64,000 nt of DNA, taken from the NCBI RefSeq assembly GCF_000026145.1, contig NC_009445.1:5176501-5240500 (forward strand). The letters run 5' to 3'. Position 1 is the stretch's first letter. Every line of letters starts with the position of its first letter. Under the pieces are notes generated by a model. That model had not been told where the DNA came from, ran no database searches, and saw nothing but the letters and a program-made list of their open reading frames with translations. The position numbers were made by a program, and so were the translations under genes. The DNA is from Bradyrhizobium sp. ORS 278 (GTDB lineage: Bacteria; Pseudomonadota; Alphaproteobacteria; Rhizobiales; Xanthobacteraceae). This document shows positions 21,132 to 28,760 of the stretch, piece after piece.

Positions 21132-21830
21132 CTAGCTGCGGTTTGAGCCCTTGTCCTTGATGCGGTGATAGCGGGCGAGCAGCCGCTCGCCCTTGGCGGC
21201 GATCTTGCGCGCGGCGGCCACGGTGCGCGGCACCGGCTCGCCCCAGGCATGGGCCGACAGCGCCAGTCGCGTCGGACGCCCGTTGGCGTCGACCAGCGGC
21301 GGCAGAGGATCGCGGCCGTAGAAGCGCACCGCCCAGCTGCCCTTGCGGCGCATGTCCTGCGGCGTCATCTCCGACATCGTCTTGGTAACGCCGGGGCGCA
21401 GATGCGCGCCGTCGCGTTCGGCGAAGGCCCGTCGTCCCGCCGCGGTCAGACCGCCGCGCGGATCCTTCTCGCGTTTGCGCGCCGCAGGCTTGCGCGTCTT
21501 TGCCTTGCGCGGCGGGGCGCGCTTGGCAGACCGCGTTTTGGCCGAGGAGGCCGTGCGCGTCCTGCTCCGTGCCGTCTTGGTCGTGGCCTTCTTGGTGCTG
21601 GCCTTCTTAGTCCTGGCCTGCGCCGATCGTTTGCGACCACTCGTCTTGGTCTTGCCAGCCTTCTTGGCCGCAACGCTCATGTTGTCGACCAGATTGGGAT
21701 AGGGCCGCCCGGCGCGGCGCGCTCGCGACTTGGCCGTCGCCTTCTCGGACAGGGTCAGATGCTTGGAGGGCTTGCCCGCGCGCTTGCGCGGATTGGCCTT
21801 GCTCCAGGGAGTGCGGGGTGATCGTGCCAT
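21132..21830 (-). CDS. Basic Lys/Ala-rich protein with a C-terminal DUF6321-like domain
   Basis: A 232-residue protein. Residues 50-120 are a histone-H1-like Lys/Ala/Ser/Thr/Arg segment (AAKKAGKTKTSGRKRSAQAR, KKASTKKATTKTARS). The C-terminal 110 residues contain DPRGGLTAAGRRAFAERDGAHLRPGV, WAVRFYGRDP, LVDANGRPTRLALSAHAWGEPVP and RLLARYHR, matching my memory of DUF6321. The name of that domain is less certain than its existence. Likely nucleic-acid binding. Next to the SET methyltransferase gene. Confidence 0.8.
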   Translation of the reverse strand: MARSPRTPWSKANPRKRAGKPSKHLTLSEKATAKSRARRAGRPYPNLVDNMSVAAKKAGKTKTSGRKRSAQARTKKASTKKATTKTARSRTRTASSAKTRSAKRAPPRKAKTRKPAARKREKDPRGGLTAAGRRAFAERDGAHLRPGVTKTMSEMTPQDMRRKGSWAVRFYGRDPLPPLVDANGRPTRLALSAHAWGEPVPRTVAAARKIAAKGERLLARYHRIKDKGSNRS

Positions 21831-21875
21831 GCGTGATCAACGCATGACGCGCCACCCAGTTTCCCGCGTGTCGAA

Positions 21876-22586
21876 CTAGCTCCCGGGCGGCAGCCTCGGC
21901 ACCGTCGCACGCAGCATCGCGTCGAGCAGCGAATCGGCATCGGTTCCCGGCGGCAAGCGGCGCAGGATGTCGGTGAGACGGCCATCGAGCAGCAGCATCG
22001 TGTAGCCATGCACTAGCGACCACGCGCGCGCGATCGCTGCGGCCTGATCGATCGACAGGTCCTCGCCGCCGGCCTGGCCCTCGCCGCGGGCCGCCACCGA
22101 ACCTGCCAATCCCGCGAACGAGGCCTCGGCAGCATCGTGCAGCGACGGGCGCGAATAGTCGAGCCGCTCGGTGCGGAACATCAGTCCGTACATGCCGGGA
22201 TTGGCCTGCGCGTAGGCGACATAGGCATGCGCCCGCGCCATCGCCTTGTCGATCGGCGTGCCCGGAGACTCGCCTGCTGCCTTCATCGCCGCGTTGAAGC
22301 GCGTGAAGCCGATCGCCGCGAGCTCGCTGACGAGGCCGGTGAGATCCTTGAAATGATGCGTCGGCGCGGCATGCGACACGCCCGCCTCGCGTGCAACGGC
22401 GCGCAAGGTGAGCCCCGCAAGCCCGTCGCGCTCGAGCACGCGCTCGGCTGCCTCCAGCAGCGCCTCCCGCAGCGCACCGTGATGATAGGGCGTCACGACC
22501 TCCGCGGCACGGCGCGGGCGCGCTCGGAGCGAGGGTGTCGCGGCGCGGCGTGGCCGGGCCCGAAGCTGTTCAGTCTTGGTGCTCAT
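21876..22586 (-). CDS. TetR-family transcriptional regulator
   Basis: A 236-residue protein. The N-terminal HTH region from about residue 33 reads YHHGALREALLEAAERVLER, GLAGLTLRAVAREAGVSHAA and HHFKDLTGLVSELAAIGF. The C-terminal ligand-binding half has YVAYAQANPGMYGLMFRTERL. The start at 22586 is used because upstream in-frame sequence reads through the operators. An operator copy sits 19 bases in front of its start, so it probably represses itself and the divergent oxygenase operon. Confidence 0.92.
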   Translation of the reverse strand: MSTKTEQLRARPRRAATPSLRARPRRAAEVVTPYHHGALREALLEAAERVLERDGLAGLTLRAVAREAGVSHAAPTHHFKDLTGLVSELAAIGFTRFNAAMKAAGESPGTPIDKAMARAHAYVAYAQANPGMYGLMFRTERLDYSRPSLHDAAEASFAGLAGSVAARGEGQAGGEDLSIDQAAAIARAWSLVHGYTMLLLDGRLTDILRRLPPGTDADSLLDAMLRATVPRLPPGS

Positions 22587-22605
22587 GAGCCTCCTTATAC
22601 AAGCA

Positions 22606-22624
22606 ATTTTGACAGCGTAAAGAT
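22606..22624. promoter_or_regulatory. TetR operator A1 (divergent promoter region)
   Basis: ATTTTGACAGCGTAAAGAT is a 19-bp imperfect palindrome (8-bp arms, 3-bp centre, two mismatches). It is the same length and layout as A2, B1 and B2. It overlaps the probable tetR promoter and lies just upstream of the -35 of the oxygenase promoter. Confidence 0.72.
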
Positions 22625-22629
22625 TTAGC

Positions 22630-22658
22630 TTGACCCGCGACGTTCCTGCCGGTAGGTT
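22630..22658 (+). promoter_or_regulatory. Promoter of the oxygenase operon
   Basis: TTGACC (22630-22635) and TAGGTT (22653-22658) are separated by 17 bp, a sigma-70 type spacing. Operator A2 begins 2 bp after the -10 element and would cover the start point. Confidence 0.68.
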
Positions 22659-22659
22659 T

Positions 22660-22678
22660 ATCTTTACATCGTAAAGAT
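22660..22678. promoter_or_regulatory. TetR operator A2
   Basis: ATCTTTACATCGTAAAGAT is a perfect 8-bp inverted repeat around a 3-bp centre, the best copy of the four. It lies at the predicted transcription start of the oxygenase gene. Its centre is 54 bp from that of A1. Confidence 0.82.
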
Positions 22679-22695
22679 AAAGTGGAGGAACGATC

Positions 22696-24108
22696 ATGAT
22701 CAACGGCGCACACCCCGCCGGGCAGACCCGCAGCGGACGCAACAATCTCGCGCCGATCCCGTTCGAATGCGACGCGCCGATCCTCAAAATCACCGGCGAG
22801 CTGCCGCGCGAGCTCAACGGCACGCTCTATCGCAACGGTCCGAATCCGCAGTTCGACTCGCCCGGCGCGCACTGGTTCGTCGGCGACGGCATGCTGCACG
22901 CCTTCCATCTGGACAACGGACGCGCATCGTATCGCAACCGTTGGGTCCGCACGCCCAAATTCGAGGCCGAGCGCAAGGCGGGCCGCGCGCTGTTCGGCGG
23001 CTTCGGCCGCAAGCTGGCCGACGCGCCTTCTGACCTCACCGATGGCGGCGTCGCCAACACCAACATCATCTCCCATGCGGGCAAGCTGCTCGCGCTCGAG
23101 GAGGCGCATCTGCCGACCGAGATCGAGCCGGGCACGCTCGCGACCAAAGGCTATCAGGATTTCGGCGGCCGCCTGCGCGGCGCCTTTACCGCGCATCCGA
23201 AGACCGATCCGGTGACCGGCGAGCTGCTGTTCTTCGGCTACAACGCCGCGGGCCCGCTGACGCCGGCGCTGACCTACGGCACGATCGACGCCGCCGGCCA
23301 ACTGACGCGCCTCAATCGTTTCGAGGCGCCCTATGCCAGCATGGTGCATGACTTCATCGTCACCGCCAACCACGTCCTGTTTCCAATCCTCCCGCTCACC
23401 GGCAGCATGCAACGCGCGATGTCCGGCCGGCCGCCCTACGCGTGGGAGCCCGACAAGGGCGCCTATATTGGTGTGATGAAGCGGAGCGGCGACATCAAGG
23501 ACATCGTCTGGTTTCGCGGTGACGCTTGCTACGTCTTTCACATCATGAACGCCTGGGACGACGGTCACCGGATCACCGCCGACGTCATGCAGTTCGACGA
23601 GCCGCCGCTGTTTCCGCATCCCGACGGCCGCCCTACCGATCCCGTGAAGTCGCGCGCGCGGCTGTGCCGCTGGAGCTTCGATCTCGCCGGTAACACCGAC
23701 CGCTTCACGCAAACCTATCTGGACGATCTCACCGGCGAATTCCCCCGCATCGACGACCGCCGCGCGGGGCTCGCGAGCCGCCACGGCTGGTACGCCTGCG
23801 CCAATCCCGATGGACCACCGTTCGGCGCCCTCTCCGGCCTCGCGCATGTCGATTGCGTCGGCGCGCGACGCGCGACATACCTGCTGCCGGACGGCGACAG
23901 CCTGTCGGAGCCGGTGTTCGTGCCGCGCAGCCCCGAGGCGCCCGAAGGCGACGGCTGGCTGCTGACGGTGGTGTGGCGCGCCGAGACAAACACGTCCGAA
24001 ATCGCGGTGTTCGGCGCCACCGAGATCGGCGCCGGGCCGATCGCGCTGGTCCATCTCGGTCACCGCGTGCCCGACGGCTTTCACGGCAACTGGGTCGGCG
24101 CCGCCTGA
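22696..24108 (+). CDS. Carotenoid-cleavage/lignostilbene-type oxygenase
   Basis: A 470-residue member of the RPE65/carotenoid oxygenase family (non-haem Fe(II) seven-bladed propeller). The four metal-binding His are visible in FTAHPKTD, MVHDFIVT, YVFHIMNAWDD and the C-terminal DGFHGNW. ELNGTLYRNGPNPQF and WFVGDGMLHAFHL are classic N-terminal blades. GGAGG precedes the ATG at 22696. It would cleave a conjugated double bond of a carotenoid, apocarotenoid or stilbene with O2. It is divergent from tetR and followed by a membrane-protein gene 62 bases on. Confidence 0.95.
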   Translation: MINGAHPAGQTRSGRNNLAPIPFECDAPILKITGELPRELNGTLYRNGPNPQFDSPGAHWFVGDGMLHAFHLDNGRASYRNRWVRTPKFEAERKAGRALFGGFGRKLADAPSDLTDGGVANTNIISHAGKLLALEEAHLPTEIEPGTLATKGYQDFGGRLRGAFTAHPKTDPVTGELLFFGYNAAGPLTPALTYGTIDAAGQLTRLNRFEAPYASMVHDFIVTANHVLFPILPLTGSMQRAMSGRPPYAWEPDKGAYIGVMKRSGDIKDIVWFRGDACYVFHIMNAWDDGHRITADVMQFDEPPLFPHPDGRPTDPVKSRARLCRWSFDLAGNTDRFTQTYLDDLTGEFPRIDDRRAGLASRHGWYACANPDGPPFGALSGLAHVDCVGARRATYLLPDGDSLSEPVFVPRSPEAPEGDGWLLTVVWRAETNTSEIAVFGATEIGAGPIALVHLGHRVPDGFHGNWVGAA

Positions 24109-24170
24109 CCCGGCATCGCCGCCACTTCCTGCGCAAGCCCCAACCGCACACCGGCATTCAGGATGTCACC

Positions 24171-24728
24171 ATGAAACACGCATTGATCGAATTGGGCACC
24201 GACTTCCTGTCGGCCATTTTCTTTCTCGTGCTCTACCTCGCCACCGGCAGCGTGGTCGTTGCGACATCGGTTGCGATCGGGGTCGCTGTCGCACAATTCG
24301 CTCACGCGAAGATCCGCGGCCAGCAGCTCGGCTTCATGACCTATGCCAGTCTCGGACTGGTCATCGTGCTCGGGGCGATCACGCTGATCACCAACGATCC
24401 GCGCTTCATGTTCGCCAAGCCGGCCATCGCTCATTTCGCCGTCGGCGTCATCATGCTCAAACGTGGCTGGCTGCTGCGCTACGTTCCTCAGCTCGTGACC
24501 GACAATATCCCTGACGCCGTCACAGTGGCGGGCTATGCCTGGGCGGCGCTGATGTTCTCGCTCGGGCTCGGCACCATAGCCGTGGCGCTGAGCGGTGACC
24601 TGAAGCTGTGGGTCCTGTACATCTCGGTGGTCGCGGTCGGCGCCAAGATCGCAGCTTTCGCGATCCAGTACGTCGTCTTCCGCCTGCTGGTGATCCGCCG
24701 GATCCGCGCCGCCCGCGCGGCGGCCTGA
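24171..24728 (+). CDS. YciB/IspZ-like inner-membrane protein, first copy
   Basis: A 185-residue integral membrane protein with about five to six helices. Conserved family signatures are ELGTDFLSAIFFLVLYLATG, TLITNDPRFMFAKPAIAHFA and YAWAALMFSLGLGTIAVAL. It resembles intracellular septation protein A (YciB). About three quarters of residues are identical by eye to the second copy at 25569-26120. It lies behind the oxygenase gene, under the A1/A2-controlled promoter. Confidence 0.85.
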   Translation: MKHALIELGTDFLSAIFFLVLYLATGSVVVATSVAIGVAVAQFAHAKIRGQQLGFMTYASLGLVIVLGAITLITNDPRFMFAKPAIAHFAVGVIMLKRGWLLRYVPQLVTDNIPDAVTVAGYAWAALMFSLGLGTIAVALSGDLKLWVLYISVVAVGAKIAAFAIQYVVFRLLVIRRIRAARAAA

Positions 24729-24870
24729 CGCCGGATCAGACGCCATATTGTCGGCGGCACCGGCCCTCGCTCTGTCGACGCCAGGAGCAATTCGCCGAGA
24801 CGCCGCCCTTCGCGGCCTCGCCTGCCGGCAACCCCTTGATAACCATTCCAGTTGCGTCGCTCCTCACAAG

Positions 24871-24889
24871 ATTTTGACACTGTCAAGAT
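24871..24889. promoter_or_regulatory. TetR operator B1
   Basis: ATTTTGACACTGTCAAGAT is a 19-bp palindrome with one mismatch, sharing ATTTTGAC with A1. It lies immediately upstream of the -35 element. Confidence 0.72.
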
Positions 24890-24894
24890 TCCTC

Positions 24895-24923
24895 TTGACC
24901 AGGAACGCTCGGGCCCGTACTCA
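24895..24923 (+). promoter_or_regulatory. Promoter of the second membrane-protein operon
   Basis: TTGACC (24895-24900) and TACTCA (24918-24923) are 17 bp apart, the same -35 hexamer and spacing as the oxygenase promoter. It is placed between operators B1 and B2. Confidence 0.65.
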
Positions 24924-24941
24924 TCTTTGCACTGTAAAGAT
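24923..24941. promoter_or_regulatory. TetR operator B2
   Basis: ATCTTTGCACTGTAAAGAT matches A2 at most positions (7 of 8 paired arm positions). Its centre is 52 bp from that of B1, almost exactly the A1-A2 spacing. Confidence 0.75.
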
Positions 24942-24960
24942 TAGCTCGGGAGGAGCCGCG

Positions 24961-25545
24961 ATGACGATCTTCCTCATCCTCGCCCCGTACGGCGTCTACG
25001 CCGCGCTGCTGACGGTCGTCTCGGCCACGCTCAGCCTGGTCGTGGGCGCCGCGCTGTGTCTGGCGGTGGTGATGCTGGATGTGGTCAAGGGCCGCTCGGT
25101 CAAGATTCTCGGCCTCGGCTCGGCCATCGTGTTCGCAGGCGTAGCGGCCTACCTTCAGCTCATCGATCCCGCGATGACCGCCTCGGCGGTGCGGATCGCG
25201 GTGGACTGCGGCATTTTCGCGCTATCGCTGGGCTCGATCCTGCTGCGCAATCCCTTCACGCTGCAATATGCCCTCGAGGCCGTGCCGGCCGAAACCGCCG
25301 CCATGCCCGGCTTTTTGCGCGCAAATTACGTCATCACCGGCGCCTGGACGCTTTCGGCGCTGCTGATGATCGTGGGCAACCTGATGACGCTCTACGTCCC
25401 CGGCCTGCCGTATTGGACCGGCCTCGCCATTGCCTTTGCTGCACGCAACAGTGCACTTTATTTCACGCGCTGGTATCCTGAGTATCGCAGGACAAAGGAC
25501 ATCGCCGCGCAGACTGCCGCCGCAATGTCCGGCCAGGATTCGTGA
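24961..25545 (+). CDS. Multi-helix inner-membrane protein of unknown function
   Basis: A 194-residue protein with about six hydrophobic helices (LILAPYGVYAALLTVVSATLSLVVG, GSAIVFAGVAAYLQLI, WTLSALLMIVGNLMTLYV and others). GGGAGGAG is 6 bases ahead of the ATG. The loop LEAVPAETAAMPGFLRANY and the end FTRWYPEYRRT are distinctive, but I do not recognise the family. It is the first gene behind the B1/B2 promoter and is followed by a YciB-like gene. Confidence 0.8.
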   Translation: MTIFLILAPYGVYAALLTVVSATLSLVVGAALCLAVVMLDVVKGRSVKILGLGSAIVFAGVAAYLQLIDPAMTASAVRIAVDCGIFALSLGSILLRNPFTLQYALEAVPAETAAMPGFLRANYVITGAWTLSALLMIVGNLMTLYVPGLPYWTGLAIAFAARNSALYFTRWYPEYRRTKDIAAQTAAAMSGQDS

Positions 25546-25568
25546 CGGTTGGGCCCAGGGAGACGTGC

Positions 25569-26120
25569 GTGAAAGACGTGTTTACGAAGCTGACGGCCGA
25601 TTTTCTCTCGGCCGCCGTCTTCTTCATCCTCTACATCGCCACCGATGACGTCGTGCTGGCCACCGCGGCCGCGGTCGGCGTCGCCATTGTCCAGGTGGTC
25701 TGGGCGCGCATCAAGGGCGTCAGCCTCAGCTTCATGGCCTATGCCAGCGTCGCGCTGGTGATCGTGCTCGGCGGGGTCACCTTGCTGACCAATGATCCCC
25801 GCTTCATGTTCGCAAAGCCCGCGATCGGCCACTTCGCCATCGGCGTGATCATGCTCAAGCGCGGCTGGATGCTGCGCTACGTGCCGCCGATCGTGTCGGA
25901 GACCATCCCGGAATACGTCACCGTCGCCGGCTATGCCTGGGCGGCGCTGATGTTCGCACTCGGCATCGGCACGGTCGCCGTCGCCATGACCGGCGACATC
26001 AAGCTGTGGGTGCTCTACATTACCGTCGTCGCCGGCGGCGCCAAGGTCGCCGCCTTCGCGCTGCAGTTCCTCGCGTTCCGGTTCGTCGTCGCCAACCGCC
26101 TGCGCGCCGCCAGAGCTTGA
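25569..26120 (+). CDS. YciB/IspZ-like inner-membrane protein, second copy
   Basis: A 183-residue paralogue of the 24171-24728 protein, sharing TNDPRFMFAKPAI, HFAIGVIMLKRGWMLRYVP and YAWAALMFALGIGTVAVAM. The GTG at 25569 is selected because homology begins there and AGGGAGA lies upstream. It is 23 bases behind the previous membrane gene, so both are co-transcribed from the B promoter. The duplication with its matching double-operator promoter suggests the unit was copied and diverged. Confidence 0.85.
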   Translation: MKDVFTKLTADFLSAAVFFILYIATDDVVLATAAAVGVAIVQVVWARIKGVSLSFMAYASVALVIVLGGVTLLTNDPRFMFAKPAIGHFAIGVIMLKRGWMLRYVPPIVSETIPEYVTVAGYAWAALMFALGIGTVAVAMTGDIKLWVLYITVVAGGAKVAAFALQFLAFRFVVANRLRAARA

Positions 26121-26257
26121 GCAATGGCTCGAACAAACGCCTAACGACGGCTTGATCGCCGCATTGGGATTATCGGCAAAGATGCGCTATAGGGGCGCGC
26201 GACGGCCCGCGCGCTGATGCGTCGGGCCCCGGCATGGCAACGCCAGGAGAACGATCG

Positions 26258-26554
26258 ATGGCAGTGGACGGCAACTGGAATCTGACCTTGAATACGCCGA
26301 TGGGCGAGCGCAGCGCGACGTTGAGCCTGACGAGCTCGGGCTCGACGCTGACCGGCACCCAGGCGGCCGAGGGCGATTCCGCCGAGATCTTCGACGGCAC
26401 CGTCAACGGCGACGACGTCGCCTGGAAGGTCTCCATCACCAGCCCGATGCCGCTGACGCTCGACTTCAAGGGCAAGGTCGCCGGCGACACCATCTCCGGC
26501 GAGATGGGAATCGGCTTCATGGGCAGCTTCCCCTTCACCGGCGCCCGCGGCTGA
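26258..26554 (+). CDS. Small beta-rich conserved protein
   Basis: A 98-residue protein with alternating strands (GNWNLTLNTPMGERSATLSL, STLTGTQAAEGDSAEIFDGTV, WKVSITSPMPLTLDFKGKVAG, ISGEMGIGFMGSFPF) that suggest a single beta barrel. AGGAGA precedes the ATG at 26258. No signal peptide. Similar short proteins occur in rhizobia, function unknown to me. Confidence 0.75.
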   Translation: MAVDGNWNLTLNTPMGERSATLSLTSSGSTLTGTQAAEGDSAEIFDGTVNGDDVAWKVSITSPMPLTLDFKGKVAGDTISGEMGIGFMGSFPFTGARG

Positions 26555-26561
26555 TCGGCAT

Positions 26562-26700
26562 TTGTAGGGTGGGCAAAGGCGCGCCCCGCTACCGCCGCAA
26601 TGCCGGTGACCTCGCACGCGCCGTGCCCACCATTCTCTTCGATTACGCCGATAGACGGTGGGCACGCGACGCCTGACGGCGCCGCTTTGCCCACCCTACG
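26562..26700. repeat. GTAGGGTGGGCAAAG inverted-repeat element
   Basis: GTAGGGTGGGCAAAGGC starts near 26564 and its complement GCTTTGCCCACCCTAC ends near 26699. GTGCCCACC and GGTGGGCAC form an inner pair. This is a dispersed palindromic element of the type frequent between Bradyrhizobium genes; there is no open reading frame of interest inside. Confidence 0.8.
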
Positions 26701-26734
26701 CTGCCTCGGCACCCTCCGCCGTCGTCCTGGCCTC

Positions 26735-26831
26735 CGAGCCGGGATCCATACGCCGCGGCGAATCTCATGGGCAAAAAAGCCGATCGCCAGTCTGCCTCGA
26801 ACCGCTGCCGCGGCGTATGGGTCCCGGCTCG
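26735..26831. repeat. 24-bp inverted repeat element
   Basis: 26735-26758 and 26808-26831 are inverted copies of a 24-base sequence (23 of 24 match) beginning CGAGCCGGGATCCATACG. The 49 bases between them include GGGCAAAAAAGCC. It is a second kind of extragenic palindrome, directly beside the previous one. Confidence 0.75.
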
Positions 26832-27432
26832 AGGCCGGGACGACGGCGAGTTTTTCCGCCGGCATTTCCGCTTCACATCTCAAACAGCCTGGGACAAGCG
26901 TGCGCGGCCTCGCGGCGGACAACGCCCGAGTGATGCATCGTCATGCCCTTCGACAGCGCAAAGGGCGCAGGGAAGGCCAGGCGTCGGCTGACGCCTGCGG
27001 CCCGCCTGCGAGAAAGAATGCAGGCGGCAGGTACCACAGGTGCAGCCGGGAAACGCCCGGCCTCCCCTGCGCGATGGTCTTCACGGTTATACGCAGTCTC
27101 CCTGGTGCGCCGGCTTTTTGGCCACCATACCGGGACAATGCTTTGCGCATTGCGCGGGAGACACCAGCTTCGGGGTGTCAGGACGCTGCGACTTCCCGTC
27201 CGCGCCGAGCCGTTCGTCCGCGCATCACAAGGATACGCTGCGGCTCGCTTGCGGCCATCGCTCCCCGCCCCGCGTGTCGTGACGATCGCGCGCAACGCCC
27301 CTTCGCAGTGGAGCGGGATGCAGGGAGATAATCACGATTTCCGGAAATTAGCAAGCAAGTTTTTGTTTTTTCGGAATTTTGACTCGCGTCGCGCGCGCCT
27401 GATGCGGATCTGCCGGAAATGTGACGCACTCT
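26832..27432. other. Gene-free stretch with unassigned repeat-like sequence
   Basis: No frame gives a recognisable protein. There are several short inverted pairs (for example GCCGGGAAACGCCCGG near 27046, ACACCAGC-TTCGG-GGTGT near 27160) and an AT-rich patch at 27345-27385 containing TTTTTGTTTTTTCGG. It is probably remnant repeats. Confidence 0.55.
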
Positions 27433-27550
27433 CCCCGTCATTCCGGGGCGTGCGAAGCACGAACCCGGACTCCATCGGGCGACAGCAGACGCAGCCCGAT
27501 GGATTCTGGGCTCGCCGCGCTATGGGCGTCGCCCTAGAATGACGGCGGGG
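27433..27550. repeat. GTCATTCCGGGG palindromic repeat
   Basis: CCCCGTCATTCCGGGG at 27433-27448 is mirrored by CTAGAATGACGGCGGGG near 27534-27550, with CATCGGGC/GCCCGATG as inner arms. The same grammar recurs at 43.7-43.85 kb. Confidence 0.8.
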
Positions 27551-27581
27551 ATTGTGGTGACCATGGTGCCCTGTCCATGCG

Positions 27582-28250
27582 TCAAAACCAGATCTGCATT
27601 GGGACGTGATAATCATCACGCAGCGGCTCGCCCTCGGGCGCGCAACCCGCGCAGTCGCGCGCCGCGAGCGCCACGGCGCAGGCGTCGAGCACGTCGTCGG
27701 GTTTGGCCCCGGTGCCGCGGCGGGCGCGGGTCAGCCAGTCGTCGATGTCGGAGAAGCCTGCAGCGACTAACAGGTCGCGCCGCAGCCTGGCGCCCTGCTC
27801 CGTCTTCTTCGACGGCAGCGACGTGCCGTTCAGGCGCAGGAACACCAGCTCTGGATGCGCCTCGCGAATGTCGCGGTCGCGGTGCGCGCGGACGAAGGCG
27901 TCGACCTCCATGATCTTGCGGCCGAGATGCCAGAGCTGGCGCGAGGCGCGGGGCTGGCCGCGGCGGGTGGCTTCAGCGTTGGCGTCATCGGGATCGGTGT
28001 AGTTCTCCCACAGCCAGCGCCGCGCGCCGGTGAACACGCGGGAGCGATGCGGCGCGAGCTTGTCGCGCGCGAGCGTGTCGCAGGCACGGTTGCCGTTGTC
28101 GGTCATGCCAATCGGGATGTCGATCGCGGCGCGTGTGAAAGGAGATGCAAGGGCGATGGAGATGTCAGCGGGAAAGCTGATCGCGCTGCGGTCCCCGTCA
28201 AGAGAGACCACGACCCAGCCATTGCGGAAGCCATCAAGTCCGAGAAACAT
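27582..28250 (-). CDS. DUF429 predicted nuclease-fold protein
   Basis: A 222-residue protein with the DUF429 pattern: FLGLDGFRNGWVVVSLDG at the N-terminus, AAIDIPIGMTDNGNRACD, AHPELVFLRLNG and a C-terminal PDDVLDACAVALAARDC. The Asp residues of the first and last motifs resemble an RNase H-like active site. Co-directional with, and 27 bases downstream of, the MaoC gene. Confidence 0.85.
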   Translation of the reverse strand: MFLGLDGFRNGWVVVSLDGDRSAISFPADISIALASPFTRAAIDIPIGMTDNGNRACDTLARDKLAPHRSRVFTGARRWLWENYTDPDDANAEATRRGQPRASRQLWHLGRKIMEVDAFVRAHRDRDIREAHPELVFLRLNGTSLPSKKTEQGARLRRDLLVAAGFSDIDDWLTRARRGTGAKPDDVLDACAVALAARDCAGCAPEGEPLRDDYHVPMQIWF

Positions 28251-28277
28251 CCGTCACGACGCTACAAACTTGCTGAC

Positions 28278-28721
28278 TCAGGCCGGGCGCCGCGGCACGA
28301 TGGCGATCGGATTGAAGGTGTAGACGGCCTCATTGTGCTGGTTGAAGGCCGTCCATTTGATCCGCACCACGCCTTGCGGCTTGCTCTGCGAAGGAATGAG
28401 ATCGACGACTTCGCCCTCGAGACGAAGCGCGTCGCCCGGCCGCACCGGCTTGAGCCAGCGCAGTTCGTCGACGCCTGCGCCCAACAGCGGATGCGGGCCG
28501 AAGGGACGCGTCTCCGCCGCGAGCCGCATCGCGATCGCGGCGGTGTGCCATCCGGAGGCGGCGAGCCCCTTGAAGATCGTCTGCTCCGCGGCTGCCTCGT
28601 CGAGGTGAAACGGCTGCGGATCGAATTCGGCGGCGAAGCGCTTGATGTCCTCGCGCGACACTGTCGTCTCGCCGCTCTTGAACGTCATCCCGATCTTGAG
28701 GTCGTCGAACCACTCAATCAT
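28278..28721 (-). CDS. MaoC-family hydratase
   Basis: A 147-residue hot-dog protein with RFAAEFDPQPFHLDEAAAEQ, the hydratase-2 motif with catalytic Asp and His. ASGWHTAAIAMRL and RPGDALRLEGEVVDLIPSQS follow. It likely hydrates enoyl-CoA thioesters. It is 39 bases downstream of the fumarase gene, so fumarase-MaoC-DUF429 forms a probable operon on the minus strand. Confidence 0.88.
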   Translation of the reverse strand: MIEWFDDLKIGMTFKSGETTVSREDIKRFAAEFDPQPFHLDEAAAEQTIFKGLAASGWHTAAIAMRLAAETRPFGPHPLLGAGVDELRWLKPVRPGDALRLEGEVVDLIPSQSKPQGVVRIKWTAFNQHNEAVYTFNPIAIVPRRPA

Positions 28722-28760
28722 GCCGCCCTCACATCCATAGTGGATTATGTCGGTGAGCGG

